A stretch of DNA of 64,000 nucleotides, from positions 124,001 to 188,000 of the forward strand of contig JACKQF010000003.1 in NCBI GenBank assembly GCA_024232965.1, in the 5' to 3' direction. The notes below the pieces were generated by a model. The model was not told where the DNA came from. It saw only the letters and a list, made by a program, of their open reading frames with translations, and did no database searches. Of the stretch, positions 43,394-51,176 are shown piece after piece (position 1 is the stretch's first letter; every line of letters starts with the position of its first letter). The stretch comes from Verrucomicrobiaceae bacterium. Its GTDB lineage: Bacteria; Verrucomicrobiota; Verrucomicrobiia; Verrucomicrobiales; Verrucomicrobiaceae. The translations under genes were made by a program, and so were the position numbers.

Positions 43394-44719
43394 ATGAACA
43401 TGAAAAAGCACACCCGTCGCCATTTTCTTCGCGCCACCGGCATCACGCTCGGACTGCCGTGGCTTGAGGCCTTTGCCGACTCGGCTTCCGCGAAAACGCC
43501 ACCGAAGAGGTTCTGCGCCATCTACTTTCCCTATGGCGTCAGTTTGCCCGGCGAGAAGCACGAGCACGCGACATGGAACTGGTTTCCGTTTCAGACGGGT
43601 CGTGATTACCAGTTCAACGAATCGCTCAAGAGTTTGGAACCATTGCGCAGTCAGCTTAGCATCCTCAGCGGCCTGCATCACCCACGCATGGCAGGTGGTG
43701 GCGGACATGATTCGGGCGATACCTTCCTCACCGCTGCCGCGCTGAGAGGTGGCGGTCTGAAGAACTCCATCTCGCTCGATCAAGTGATGGCCAAACAACT
43801 TGGCGGCGAGACGCGCTTCTCGTCACTCGCGCTGTCCACCGATGGAGGCGTTGGCATTCCCACGCGGTCCAACACGCTCTCCTATTCCGACGACGGCCAG
43901 CCCATTCCATCCTTGAACCGTCCTGCGTTCATCTTCGAGCGGCTCTTCGGTTTGAACAAAGACAGCATCGAGGCCCAGCGTCGTGGATTCGCCGTGACCG
44001 GCAGTCATCTCGACCTCCTGCTCGATGAAGCCCGCACCTTGAATGCAAAGCTCGGCAAAGCGGACCAAGAAAAGCTCGATCAATACCTCACCTCCGTGCG
44101 TCAGGTGGAGCAGCAGGTGCAACGCTCCGCTGACTGGCTGGACGTGCCGAAGCCGAAGGTCAACGCCAACGGCCTCACGCTTGATGCCGATGACAACACG
44201 CCGAAGGAACTCATCCGCACCATGCTTGATCTGCTTGTGCTCGCCTTCCAGACGGACAGCACCCGCTTTGCCACCTACCAGCTCGCCAGCATGCACGGCG
44301 CGACTTCCATCGCCGTGAAGTTCTCCCAACTCCTCGGTTTCGGCAACACGACCCACGCTCTGGCACACGGCTGGAACAAACCCGGCGGTGCAGAAAAGCT
44401 CGGCAAATGGGATCAATGGCAGGCCGAAAACCTCGCCTATTTCCTCGGCAAGCTCGCCGCGGTGAAGGAAGGCAACGGCACGCTGCTCGACAACACCGTC
44501 GTGCTCTACGGCAGTTCGAACAGCAACACGCACAACAACATCAACTACCCGCTCGTCCTTGCCGGTGGCAAAGACATGGGCCTCAAGCACGGCGAACATC
44601 GCCGCTTCGACAACACTGTCCCGCTCTCCAATCTCTACCTCACGCTCCTCCACCGCATGGGGATGGAGCAGAAGACATTCGCCGACAGCAAGGGCGAGAT
44701 GACGGAGTTGGTGGGGTAG
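43394..44719 (+). CDS. DUF1552 domain-containing protein, Tat-exported
   Basis: This 441-residue protein begins with a twin-arginine signal (HTRRHFLRATGITLGLPW). DUF1552 features are 'FCAIYFPYGVSLPGE', 'LSILSGLHHPRMAGGGGHDSGDTFL', 'SLDQVMAKQLGGETRFSSL' and 'VVLYGSSNSNTHNNINYPLV'. DUF1552 proteins are regularly encoded after DUF1592 cytochromes in PVC and myxobacterial genomes. The gene follows after 12 bases, so the pair is cotranscribed. The Tat signal suggests that a cofactor or fold must be acquired in the cytoplasm. It ends 2 bases from the convergent methyltransferase gene. Confidence 0.94.
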   Translation: MNMKKHTRRHFLRATGITLGLPWLEAFADSASAKTPPKRFCAIYFPYGVSLPGEKHEHATWNWFPFQTGRDYQFNESLKSLEPLRSQLSILSGLHHPRMAGGGGHDSGDTFLTAAALRGGGLKNSISLDQVMAKQLGGETRFSSLALSTDGGVGIPTRSNTLSYSDDGQPIPSLNRPAFIFERLFGLNKDSIEAQRRGFAVTGSHLDLLLDEARTLNAKLGKADQEKLDQYLTSVRQVEQQVQRSADWLDVPKPKVNANGLTLDADDNTPKELIRTMLDLLVLAFQTDSTRFATYQLASMHGATSIAVKFSQLLGFGNTTHALAHGWNKPGGAEKLGKWDQWQAENLAYFLGKLAAVKEGNGTLLDNTVVLYGSSNSNTHNNINYPLVLAGGKDMGLKHGEHRRFDNTVPLSNLYLTLLHRMGMEQKTFADSKGEMTELVG

Positions 44720-44721
44720 GG

Positions 44722-45519
44722 TTAGGCCTTCGCGTGGAAGGTGTAAAAGGCACCTGCGGCGAAGAAGGTTCCCTCTTCGTGGGAGCGGAGCATGTGGTTT
44801 ACCCAGGCTTCGCATTCGGTGTCGGATAGGATTTTGAGCGCTGGAATCATCCGTGCGAAGCCGCGTACGCTGGATAGCCAGAAGTCACCTTTGCCGCATT
44901 CGGACAGGATTTCGGCGCGGTGATGTTGGATGGTAAAACCCGCTGTTTTTAGATGGCGAGGCATCTGACGGCAGATATCGGGATTTGTTGCGATGGCTGA
45001 GGTGAGCGTGAAGTCCGTTGCGCGCATGGTTGCGTAATCAGGCTGACCGTAGGTGGTTCCCGCGTGGTCGGCGTCGAAGACGATCAGCGCGCCGCCGGGC
45101 TTGAGGACTCGGCTGGCTTCATGAAGGATTGCGATTGGGTCGGGCACATGACTCAGCAGCGTGTGCATCGTCACGCAATCGAAGCTGGCGTCAGGGTAGG
45201 GAAGGGAAGCTGCATCAAGATGATCCCATTGGACGCGGGAATTTGGCGCAATTTGCTTGGCGGCATCCAGCAGGCGCTGGCTGACGTCGGCGCCGTGAAC
45301 GACGGATTCGGGGTGCAGTGTGGATTCGATGCACCGTGCGACAACGCCTGTTCCACAGCCGAGATCGAGTGCGTGCAGTGGCCGATCCGTCGGCAATGCG
45401 GAAAGGTAGTCTTTAATCATGCGCAGGAAGACGGGATGCTGCCCACGCTCCTCCAGACGGGTGATCATGGCTTGGATGGTGGTGTCGCTTTGTTGGTCGG
45501 GGGCGGAATAGGGGTCCAT
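44722..45519 (-). CDS. class I SAM-dependent methyltransferase
   Basis: The protein has 265 residues from the ATG at 45519 (MDPYSAPDQQSDTTIQ); a start at 45615 would add 32 unconserved residues. The SAM-binding motif I is 'HALDLGCGTGVVARCIE', motif II is 'VVHGADVSQRLLDAA' and motif IV is 'PYPDASFDCVTMHTLLSHV', then 'EASRVLKPGGALIVFDAD'. This places it with UbiE/Methyltransf_11-type enzymes that act on small molecules. The substrate cannot be told. It lies inside the sulfatase region but on the other strand and is unlikely to belong to it functionally. Confidence 0.9.
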   Translation of the reverse strand: MDPYSAPDQQSDTTIQAMITRLEERGQHPVFLRMIKDYLSALPTDRPLHALDLGCGTGVVARCIESTLHPESVVHGADVSQRLLDAAKQIAPNSRVQWDHLDAASLPYPDASFDCVTMHTLLSHVPDPIAILHEASRVLKPGGALIVFDADHAGTTYGQPDYATMRATDFTLTSAIATNPDICRQMPRHLKTAGFTIQHHRAEILSECGKGDFWLSSVRGFARMIPALKILSDTECEAWVNHMLRSHEEGTFFAAGAFYTFHAKA

Positions 45520-45606
45520 GGGTGGGTTCGTGAAGAGGAGATGACCTGTGGGCGATTGGCAAGTCTGCAATTGTCGCAGGTAACTGGGACATTGGGGTTG
45601 CTGATT

Positions 45607-45637
45607 CGGACACATTATTTGCTAGTGAATCATCGCC
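45607..45637 (+). promoter_or_regulatory. weak relative of the sulfatase-upstream palindrome
   Basis: CGGACACATTATTTGCTAGT followed by GAATCATCGCC shares GACAC, ATTTGCT and TCATCGCC in the same order as the site at 28870. It precedes the DUF1080 gene at 45670 by about 33 bases and may mark it as part of the same regulon. Confidence 0.35.
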
Positions 45638-45669
45638 TTGGCTGCGTTGGTATGACACACTGATTCGCC

Positions 45670-46374
45670 ATGAAATTCACGTTTATACCGTTCTTCTCTT
45701 TCCTGTTGCTGTTGTCCTCTGTCAACGCCTCTGAAGCGACGGAAAAGGTGTGGACTGAACCAGTCGTCGTGGAGCCGAAGTATGATGGCGTGCCCGTTGC
45801 TGCGCCAGCGGGAGCGGTGATTCTTTTTGATGGTGTCGATGCTTCAAAATGGAAGCAGTTGCCCCGCAAAGAAGATGCGGACCAAACAGACAGATTTCGT
45901 TGGAAGGTGGAGAACGGATACATGGAGGTGGTGCCGCGATCGGGGATGATTTCTCTGCTGCAGCCTGTAATTACGAGCGGGCATCTGCACATCGAGTGGG
46001 CGACGCCTGCGGAGGTGAAGGGGAATGGTCAGGGGCGTGGTAATAGCGGGATCTTTATTGGCGGCTTCCCGGAGTTGCAGGTGCTGGACTCATATGAAAA
46101 CAAAACGTACTTCGATGGTCAGGCGGGGGCCTTTTACAAGCACCGTCCCCCGCTTGTGAACGCATGTCGCAATCCGGGCGAGTGGCAGTGCTACGATATC
46201 CACATCGAGCGAGCCAAGACGGCTGGGCCTTCGGTCGTCACCGTATATCAAAACAATGTTTTGGTTCAGGATCATGAGAAGTTCCCGGGCGAGGTGAAAG
46301 CGGGTTTGCTGCAACTCCAGGACCACCTGAACCCGGTGCGTTTCCGCAACATTTGGTTTAAGCCTGCTCCTTGA
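45670..46374 (+). CDS. DUF1080 protein (3-keto-disaccharide hydrolase-like)
   Basis: This 234-residue protein has a signal peptide (KFTFIPFFSFLLLLSSVNA). It has the classic DUF1080 pattern: 'AVILFDGVDASKWKQLP', 'WKVENGYMEVVPRSG', 'GNSGIFIGGFPELQVLDSYE', 'NPGEWQCYDIHIERAK' and 'LQDHLNPVRFRNIWFKP'. Characterised DUF1080 members hydrolyse 3-keto-disaccharides. It should act outside the cytoplasm on a glycan. The next gene starts 56 bases downstream. Confidence 0.92.
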   Translation: MKFTFIPFFSFLLLLSSVNASEATEKVWTEPVVVEPKYDGVPVAAPAGAVILFDGVDASKWKQLPRKEDADQTDRFRWKVENGYMEVVPRSGMISLLQPVITSGHLHIEWATPAEVKGNGQGRGNSGIFIGGFPELQVLDSYENKTYFDGQAGAFYKHRPPLVNACRNPGEWQCYDIHIERAKTAGPSVVTVYQNNVLVQDHEKFPGEVKAGLLQLQDHLNPVRFRNIWFKPAP

Positions 46375-46421
46375 AATTCTTTGAGTGTGGGGCTCGTGAC
46401 AACGATTGTAACAAACTACGT

Positions 46422-46426
46422 GGAGG
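46422..46426 (+). promoter_or_regulatory. strong Shine-Dalgarno site deciding the DUF5722 start
   Basis: GGAGG four bases before the ATG at 46431 (ten before the ATG at 46437). Most other starts in this window have no such site, so this one clearly supports initiation here rather than at the in-frame TTG at 46371. Confidence 0.8.
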
Positions 46427-46430
46427 AGAG

Positions 46431-47741
46431 ATGCGAATGAGTTTTCTGGGCTGGATAGGCAATGGACAGATCTTGTTGGTGATGGTGCTGATGCTCGGCG
46501 GGTTGCTCGCTGACGGGGCGACTGTGGATCAGACGGCATTTCCGGATGTTCCCAATAAGAAGGGGCTTCAAGTCCAGATGGTGGATGATGCTGTGGCGCT
46601 GGGTATTCATCACGCCGGAATCAATGTGAGCCTTGGAGCATTGTTCCAGTTGGTTCCGGCGGCCCAGACGATTCGTTTTCAATGGGAGGGGAAGGAGTGG
46701 CTGATCAATGGCAACTACGTGCGCAGCTTGGATGCGCAGATCAAGCCGCTGAGTGATGCCAAGGTTACAGCGTATCTGATCCTGCTGGCGTATCCGACGA
46801 AAGATCCGGCCAAAGATAAACTGCTGCTGCATCCTGCAGCACGCGCGGATGGGAAGTATTCGATCGCTGGGTTCAATACGGCCACTCCCGAGGGGTTGGC
46901 TTTGTATCGGGCTTTGGTGGCTTTTTTGGCGGAGCGCTACAGCGGTGCGCATCCTGAACACGGTCGTGTTTGGGGCTACATCATTGGGAATGAAGTGAAC
47001 TCCCAATGGCTGTGGTACAACATGGGCCTAATGACGGTGGATCAGGCAGCCGCAGAGTATGAGAAGGCGGTGAGGGCGGCGAGTGAGGTGATCCGGATGC
47101 ATTCAGCTCATGCGCGTTGTTATCTGTCGTTTGATCATCATTGGAATACCTCCATGCCGGGCATTAGCGAGAATGAGGCTTACAAGACGCGGGATTTCTT
47201 GGGACACTTTGCACTCATTGCCAAGGAGCGTGGGGATTTTGAATGGCACGTAGCGCATCACCCGTATCCGGACAATCTGGGGAATCCACGAACTTGGTTG
47301 GATAAGGATGCCTGGCCGACGGAGGATACGCCCCACATCACCTTCAAGAATCTGGAGGTGGCCTGCAAGGTGATGGAAAAGCCGGAGTGGCTTTGGGAGG
47401 GGAAACCCCGGCGCATCATCTTGAGCGAGCAAGGATTGCATTGTCTGAAGTCACCAGAAGGGGAGCGATTGCAGGCGGCGGGCTTTGCCTATGTGTGGGA
47501 AAAGGTTTGCCGACAGGACGGCATTGATGCTTTGATCTGGCACCGTCAAGTGGACCATGCAAAAGAGGGAGGACTGCGTCTGGGGCTATGGGAAAATAAG
47601 CCTGGGACCATCGTTACGCCTGGCAAGAAGAGGCCGATCTGGGAGCTCTTCAGGAAAGCTGGGACGCCGGAATGGGACGCTGCTGCTGTGTTTGCGCTGC
47701 CTATCGTGGGACTGAAGTCCTGGGATGAATTGACGAAGTAA
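46431..47741 (+). CDS. secreted DUF5722 protein (GH-A-like TIM barrel)
   Basis: The protein has 436 residues from the ATG at 46431, which follows a strong ribosome site (GGAGG at 46422-46426); an ATG at 46437 is also well placed. A signal peptide (LLVMVLMLGGLLADGA) is followed by a barrel-like region. 'VWGYIIGNEVNSQWLWYNMG' (E188) and 'RRIILSEQGLH' (E333) sit where clan GH-A glycosidases carry the acid/base and nucleophile Glu residues. This suggests a retaining glycoside hydrolase, but no member I know of fixes the substrate. It follows the DUF1080 gene. Confidence 0.82.
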   Translation: MRMSFLGWIGNGQILLVMVLMLGGLLADGATVDQTAFPDVPNKKGLQVQMVDDAVALGIHHAGINVSLGALFQLVPAAQTIRFQWEGKEWLINGNYVRSLDAQIKPLSDAKVTAYLILLAYPTKDPAKDKLLLHPAARADGKYSIAGFNTATPEGLALYRALVAFLAERYSGAHPEHGRVWGYIIGNEVNSQWLWYNMGLMTVDQAAAEYEKAVRAASEVIRMHSAHARCYLSFDHHWNTSMPGISENEAYKTRDFLGHFALIAKERGDFEWHVAHHPYPDNLGNPRTWLDKDAWPTEDTPHITFKNLEVACKVMEKPEWLWEGKPRRIILSEQGLHCLKSPEGERLQAAGFAYVWEKVCRQDGIDALIWHRQVDHAKEGGLRLGLWENKPGTIVTPGKKRPIWELFRKAGTPEWDAAAVFALPIVGLKSWDELTK

Positions 47742-47748
47742 GTGGTGA

Positions 47749-49437
47749 TCAGGCCTGATGCACGACGATCTGTTGGAAGGGAATGACCCAGCCACGGCGA
47801 TTGCATGAATCTACTGCGATCTTTTGCAGGGTGCGGCTGAGGACGATGTAGCGATCTGCCACGGCCCCGCTGAAGCGGGCGACAAGAATGAGGTCCAGTG
47901 AGGATGCGGCGGCTTGCAGGAACTCGGCGCGGCACTCGAGGATGTCTTCCTTTTTCATCTGCTGGTTGAGTGCGCTATGGGCGTCCTCTGTCAGCAGTTT
48001 GGGGATGGTGGAGGTGATCTCCGCTTGGTGTTTGTAGTCGAGTCCAAAAGTGGTGCTAAGACCGAACCCGTGGCTGAGATTGGTGGGCTGCATCTGCACG
48101 AACTCGCCCAAGGGAACCAGCCGTTCGGCTCCGCCGGGAAAGGCAAGTTCGACGAAATCTGGGGCGACGTGCTTGACCTGAGCGAGTCGTTGCTCGTCGA
48201 TAAGGACCCACTCCCCAGCGGCGGCGGGTAGCCAGGGTTCTCCCTTCACACAAGGCCGGGAGGTGGTGGCCATGAGGGTGTCAAGTGGGAGGCGCAACCC
48301 ACGTCCAGGGATGAGCGGGTTGGTGAGTTGGGTGAAGAGATTGATGGTGCCAACCTGCCAGGGCACACCATCGATGACGACCCGTTCTCCTTCGCGAACG
48401 CTGCCGAGATTTAGTAGCATGCGGACTTGTTCGAAGTAGTGCAATACGCCGTTCTTTGCCAGGAGAACCAGACCGATGAGGGCGAGCACGGCGAGACCGC
48501 CGAGGAGCCAATCGCCGCTGGCATAAAGAACTGAGAGGGCTGCTAAGACTGCTAGGACTGCACTCATTCCTTGGCTTACGAGTCCCAGAAATCGCCGTGC
48601 AAAGCTGGTGCGCTCTCCGCGCGCGGCGGGGAAGTACTTGATGCCGTAGAAGTAAAGCGCGCGCAGTCCGAGGAGGACAACAATGAAGGCCAGCAGCGCC
48701 AGGAGGATGTTCTTGCCTCGGGTGAATACAAAATTTTTGGCTTGGCCGGCGAGTATGCTCCAAAAGCCGGTGTCTTCCTCTTTGCCAATTTCGGTGATTT
48801 GGTGTTCGAGGGCCTGGGTGCGAGTCAGGGCATCTTGTTGGCGGGTCACCCAGGTTTTGCGGAGATCTGTGAGGCTGCGAAGGAGGCCCGAGTCTTCATT
48901 CTTTTTCGCGATCCGGAGCGTGGTTAGTTGGGCGTCGATGGCGCTAATGGCGCGGCCTGCGATGGAGGACCGGGCCTTTTGCAATTCAAGATCCGCCTTG
49001 AGCGATTGGAGTTGGCGGGGTTTGCGGCTGAGGTCTTGGAGTTCGTTGAGGATGGGTTTGACGAGGCGCGCAAATTCATCCTGGATGCTGAGGTCTTCAC
49101 TGGGCGCTGGGCTGTCAAAGCTGCGCAGGTCAACGCCAGTGGCGACGGTGTTGAGATCACGCTCGAGTTCCTGCCGTCGTTTTTCGAGACGCTCTGCCTC
49201 TGCCTGTGCGGCGGTGCGTGCGGCTTCGGTGGACTCGGACTTTTGCTTTTTGCGTTGTTCTTCGATCTGGGCGCGCAGTGCCTCGTAGCCACTGTAAACC
49301 GAGCGCAGTGTGCTGACGGTGTCGTTAGTTGGCGGTGGTGGTGCCTCAGCCGTTTTTTGTGCGGAGAGATGGCTGGTGCTGGAGAAAATGAGCCAGAAGC
49401 CGCCGATGATGACGCGCCATGGGATTGCGTTGTGCAT
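47749..49437 (-). CDS. mechanosensitive ion channel (MscS family)
   Basis: The protein has 562 residues from the ATG at 49437 (MHNAIPWRVIIGGFWLIF). A signal peptide leads to a periplasmic coiled coil (about residues 40-230, rich in Glu/Gln/Arg/Lys). Membrane helices follow around 245-270, 290-330 and 335-360, then the MscS beta-domain 'GSVREGERVVIDGVPWQVGTI' and a cytoplasmic domain. The pore-lining segment is less Gly/Ala-regular than in E. coli MscS. The long coiled coil recalls MscK/YnaI-type larger channels. It should release solutes on hypo-osmotic shock. It converges with the DUF5722 gene (7 bases). Confidence 0.82.
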   Translation of the reverse strand: MHNAIPWRVIIGGFWLIFSSTSHLSAQKTAEAPPPPTNDTVSTLRSVYSGYEALRAQIEEQRKKQKSESTEAARTAAQAEAERLEKRRQELERDLNTVATGVDLRSFDSPAPSEDLSIQDEFARLVKPILNELQDLSRKPRQLQSLKADLELQKARSSIAGRAISAIDAQLTTLRIAKKNEDSGLLRSLTDLRKTWVTRQQDALTRTQALEHQITEIGKEEDTGFWSILAGQAKNFVFTRGKNILLALLAFIVVLLGLRALYFYGIKYFPAARGERTSFARRFLGLVSQGMSAVLAVLAALSVLYASGDWLLGGLAVLALIGLVLLAKNGVLHYFEQVRMLLNLGSVREGERVVIDGVPWQVGTINLFTQLTNPLIPGRGLRLPLDTLMATTSRPCVKGEPWLPAAAGEWVLIDEQRLAQVKHVAPDFVELAFPGGAERLVPLGEFVQMQPTNLSHGFGLSTTFGLDYKHQAEITSTIPKLLTEDAHSALNQQMKKEDILECRAEFLQAAASSLDLILVARFSGAVADRYIVLSRTLQKIAVDSCNRRGWVIPFQQIVVHQA

Positions 49438-49524
49438 GGGGCATGATGGCGGGGATGGCCTTGGGTGCAAGGGGCGGGTGTGAAGGGTGGTTTCGAGCTT
49501 TTACGGGTCGATGTCAAAGAGGAC

Positions 49525-49842
49525 TCAGTTTGCTCGGCCGAACCAGTCTCGCATTTTCTTCCGTAGCGGCTGCAAGTCTGTGCGCATGTCTATGAATGAC
49601 AGGACGACAATGCCTCGAGGTTCTGGTGCGTAAATCATGCCGTAACGACCAGAAATTAGCCATTTTCGGGATGGCTTCACGAAGTGGGAACCGATGTATG
49701 GCTGCAACTTGAGGAGATCGAGTGCGGCAGAGACATCCTGAAGGAGTTGCTCTGCATTGTCCGGTGCTATTCCGTTTATATGCTCAAAGACCTGTTGCAA
49801 CTCTGCGGACGCTCCGCCGGTCCAGATAACTTCTGCGCTCAC
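49525..49842 (-). CDS. RelE/ParE-family toxin
   Basis: This 105-residue protein follows the ParE/RelE layout: 'EVIWTGGASAELQQVFEHIN', 'LLKLQPYIGSHFV', 'WLISGRYGMIYAPEP' and 'VVLSFIDMRTDL'. Gene order antitoxin then toxin, with a 4-base overlap, is that of a type II module. ParE toxins poison DNA gyrase and RelE toxins cut mRNA; which applies cannot be read here. Its partner is encoded directly upstream. Confidence 0.85.
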   Translation of the reverse strand: MSAEVIWTGGASAELQQVFEHINGIAPDNAEQLLQDVSAALDLLKLQPYIGSHFVKPSRKWLISGRYGMIYAPEPRGIVVLSFIDMRTDLQPLRKKMRDWFGRAN

Positions 49843-50057
49843 TTTGCGATCTTGTCAGAGAGTCGTTGCTTCAGTTCATCCCAGGAAACTCCTGCGTCCG
49901 ACTCTGTACGGAAGGCTTCCAGTCTCTGCTGGATGGTTTTGGCGAGGGTCGGGTTGGTTTTGGCATCGAGCAAAAGATCCATACACAACTCTTCCGAGAG
50001 AAGAATTTTGTCTTCGACAGATAAATCATGCAGGGCCGGGTAGTGTTCGATGACCAT
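49839..50057 (-). CDS. antitoxin of the addiction-module family
   Basis: This 72-residue acidic, helical protein begins 'VIEHYPALHDLSVEDKILLS' and contains 'LAKTIQQRLEAFRTESDAGV' and 'SWDELKQRLSDK'. This is the pattern of the 'addiction module protein' antitoxins found beside ParE-like toxins. The C-terminal part would wrap the toxin. Its stop overlaps the toxin start. The pair lies between the channel gene and tsaD. Confidence 0.85.
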   Translation of the reverse strand: MVIEHYPALHDLSVEDKILLSEELCMDLLLDAKTNPTLAKTIQQRLEAFRTESDAGVSWDELKQRLSDKIAK

Positions 50058-50143
50058 GCGTCAGACTAACACGTGCCGTCAGGCTGTCCAAACTGAAAGT
50101 TCGACGCAACCCAAGCCGAACGAGGTGAAGGCGGTGGCCGATT

Positions 50144-51157
50144 CTAGCTGCTGATGATCGAGAGATTGGGATCGACGTCGGTCTCGATGGGGGAGGTATG
50201 GCCCTGCCGAAAGCGTTGGGCGGCAGTGAAGGCGATCATTCCGGCGTTGTCCGTGCAAAGGGCGGGCTCGGCGAGGAGGAGTTCGAGGCCGGCTTTGCTG
50301 GCGCCCTTCTGGAGACGGGAGCGGAGGTGGGCGTTGCAACTGACGCCGCCGCTGACGGTGATGAGTTTTTCTTGATGCACCTGCGCGGCAAGCAGGAGTT
50401 TTTCCACGAGAACTTCGACGATTGCTTCCTGCACGGAGGCGCTGAGATCGGCGATGATTTGTGGTTGGGTGAGGTCGAGTTTTGGCAGTTCGTACAAGAC
50501 GGCGGTCTTGAGGCCGCTGAAGCTGAACTCCAGGCTGCGGCCATCTAGGAAGCTGCGCGGAAAATCGAAGGCCTTTGGGTTACCGGTGCGGGCGCTTTTG
50601 TCGATTTCTGGGCCGCCGGGGTAGGGGAGGCCGATCATCTTGGCGATTTTGTCGAATGCCTCGCCAGCGGCGTCGTCGCGGGTGCGGCCGAGGAGTTGGT
50701 AGTCGCCTACGGCTCGGACCTTGACCAGCATGGTGTGGCCGCCGCTGACGATGAGGGCGATGCAGGGCCGCACGGGGCCATTCGCACCGATAAAGGGAGA
50801 GAGCAGGTGGCCCTCCATGTGGTTGACGGCAAGATAGGGCCTGCCGGTGGTGACGGCGAGTGACTTGGCCATGGAGGTGCCGATGAGCAGGGAGCTGACG
50901 AGGCCTGGGCCACTGGTGGCAGCAAAGGCGGCGCAGTCGTCGAGTGTGATTTTGGCTTGAGCGAGCACTTCTTCAACCAAGGGGCGGACGTGCAGGATGT
51001 GATTGCGCGAGGCGACCTCTGGGACGACTCCGCCGTAGCGGCGATGGATGTCTGCCTGGGAGGAGATGCTGCTGGCGAGGAGGGTGCCATCGAGTGTGCA
51101 GATGGCGGCGGCGGTTTCGTCGCAGGAGGACTCCAGCGCGAGGATGCAGTCTGGCAT
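50144..51157 (-). CDS. tsaD: tRNA N6-adenosine threonylcarbamoyltransferase TsaD
   Basis: The protein has 337 residues from the ATG at 51157 (MPDCILALESSCDETAAA); longer frames upstream run into the protease gene. Signatures are the ATP-binding 'LESSCDETAA', the metal-binding 'VNHMEGHLLSPF' (H113, H117), 'PCIALIVSGGHTMLVKV', 'VSGGVSCNAHLRSRL' and 'DNAGMIA'. It transfers threonylcarbamoyl to A37 of ANN-decoding tRNAs, such as the tRNA-Lys of this window, with TsaB and TsaE. It starts 19 bases after the protease gene ends, so it is probably cotranscribed. Confidence 0.97.
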   Translation of the reverse strand: MPDCILALESSCDETAAAICTLDGTLLASSISSQADIHRRYGGVVPEVASRNHILHVRPLVEEVLAQAKITLDDCAAFAATSGPGLVSSLLIGTSMAKSLAVTTGRPYLAVNHMEGHLLSPFIGANGPVRPCIALIVSGGHTMLVKVRAVGDYQLLGRTRDDAAGEAFDKIAKMIGLPYPGGPEIDKSARTGNPKAFDFPRSFLDGRSLEFSFSGLKTAVLYELPKLDLTQPQIIADLSASVQEAIVEVLVEKLLLAAQVHQEKLITVSGGVSCNAHLRSRLQKGASKAGLELLLAEPALCTDNAGMIAFTAAQRFRQGHTSPIETDVDPNLSIISS

Positions 51158-51176
51158 GAGGAAGAGGCGGCGGGCG

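Noticed and set aside
42476..43798. 440-codon minus-strand frame across the DUF1592/DUF1552 junction
   Set aside because: It spans two well-supported plus-strand genes and shows no protein-like features.
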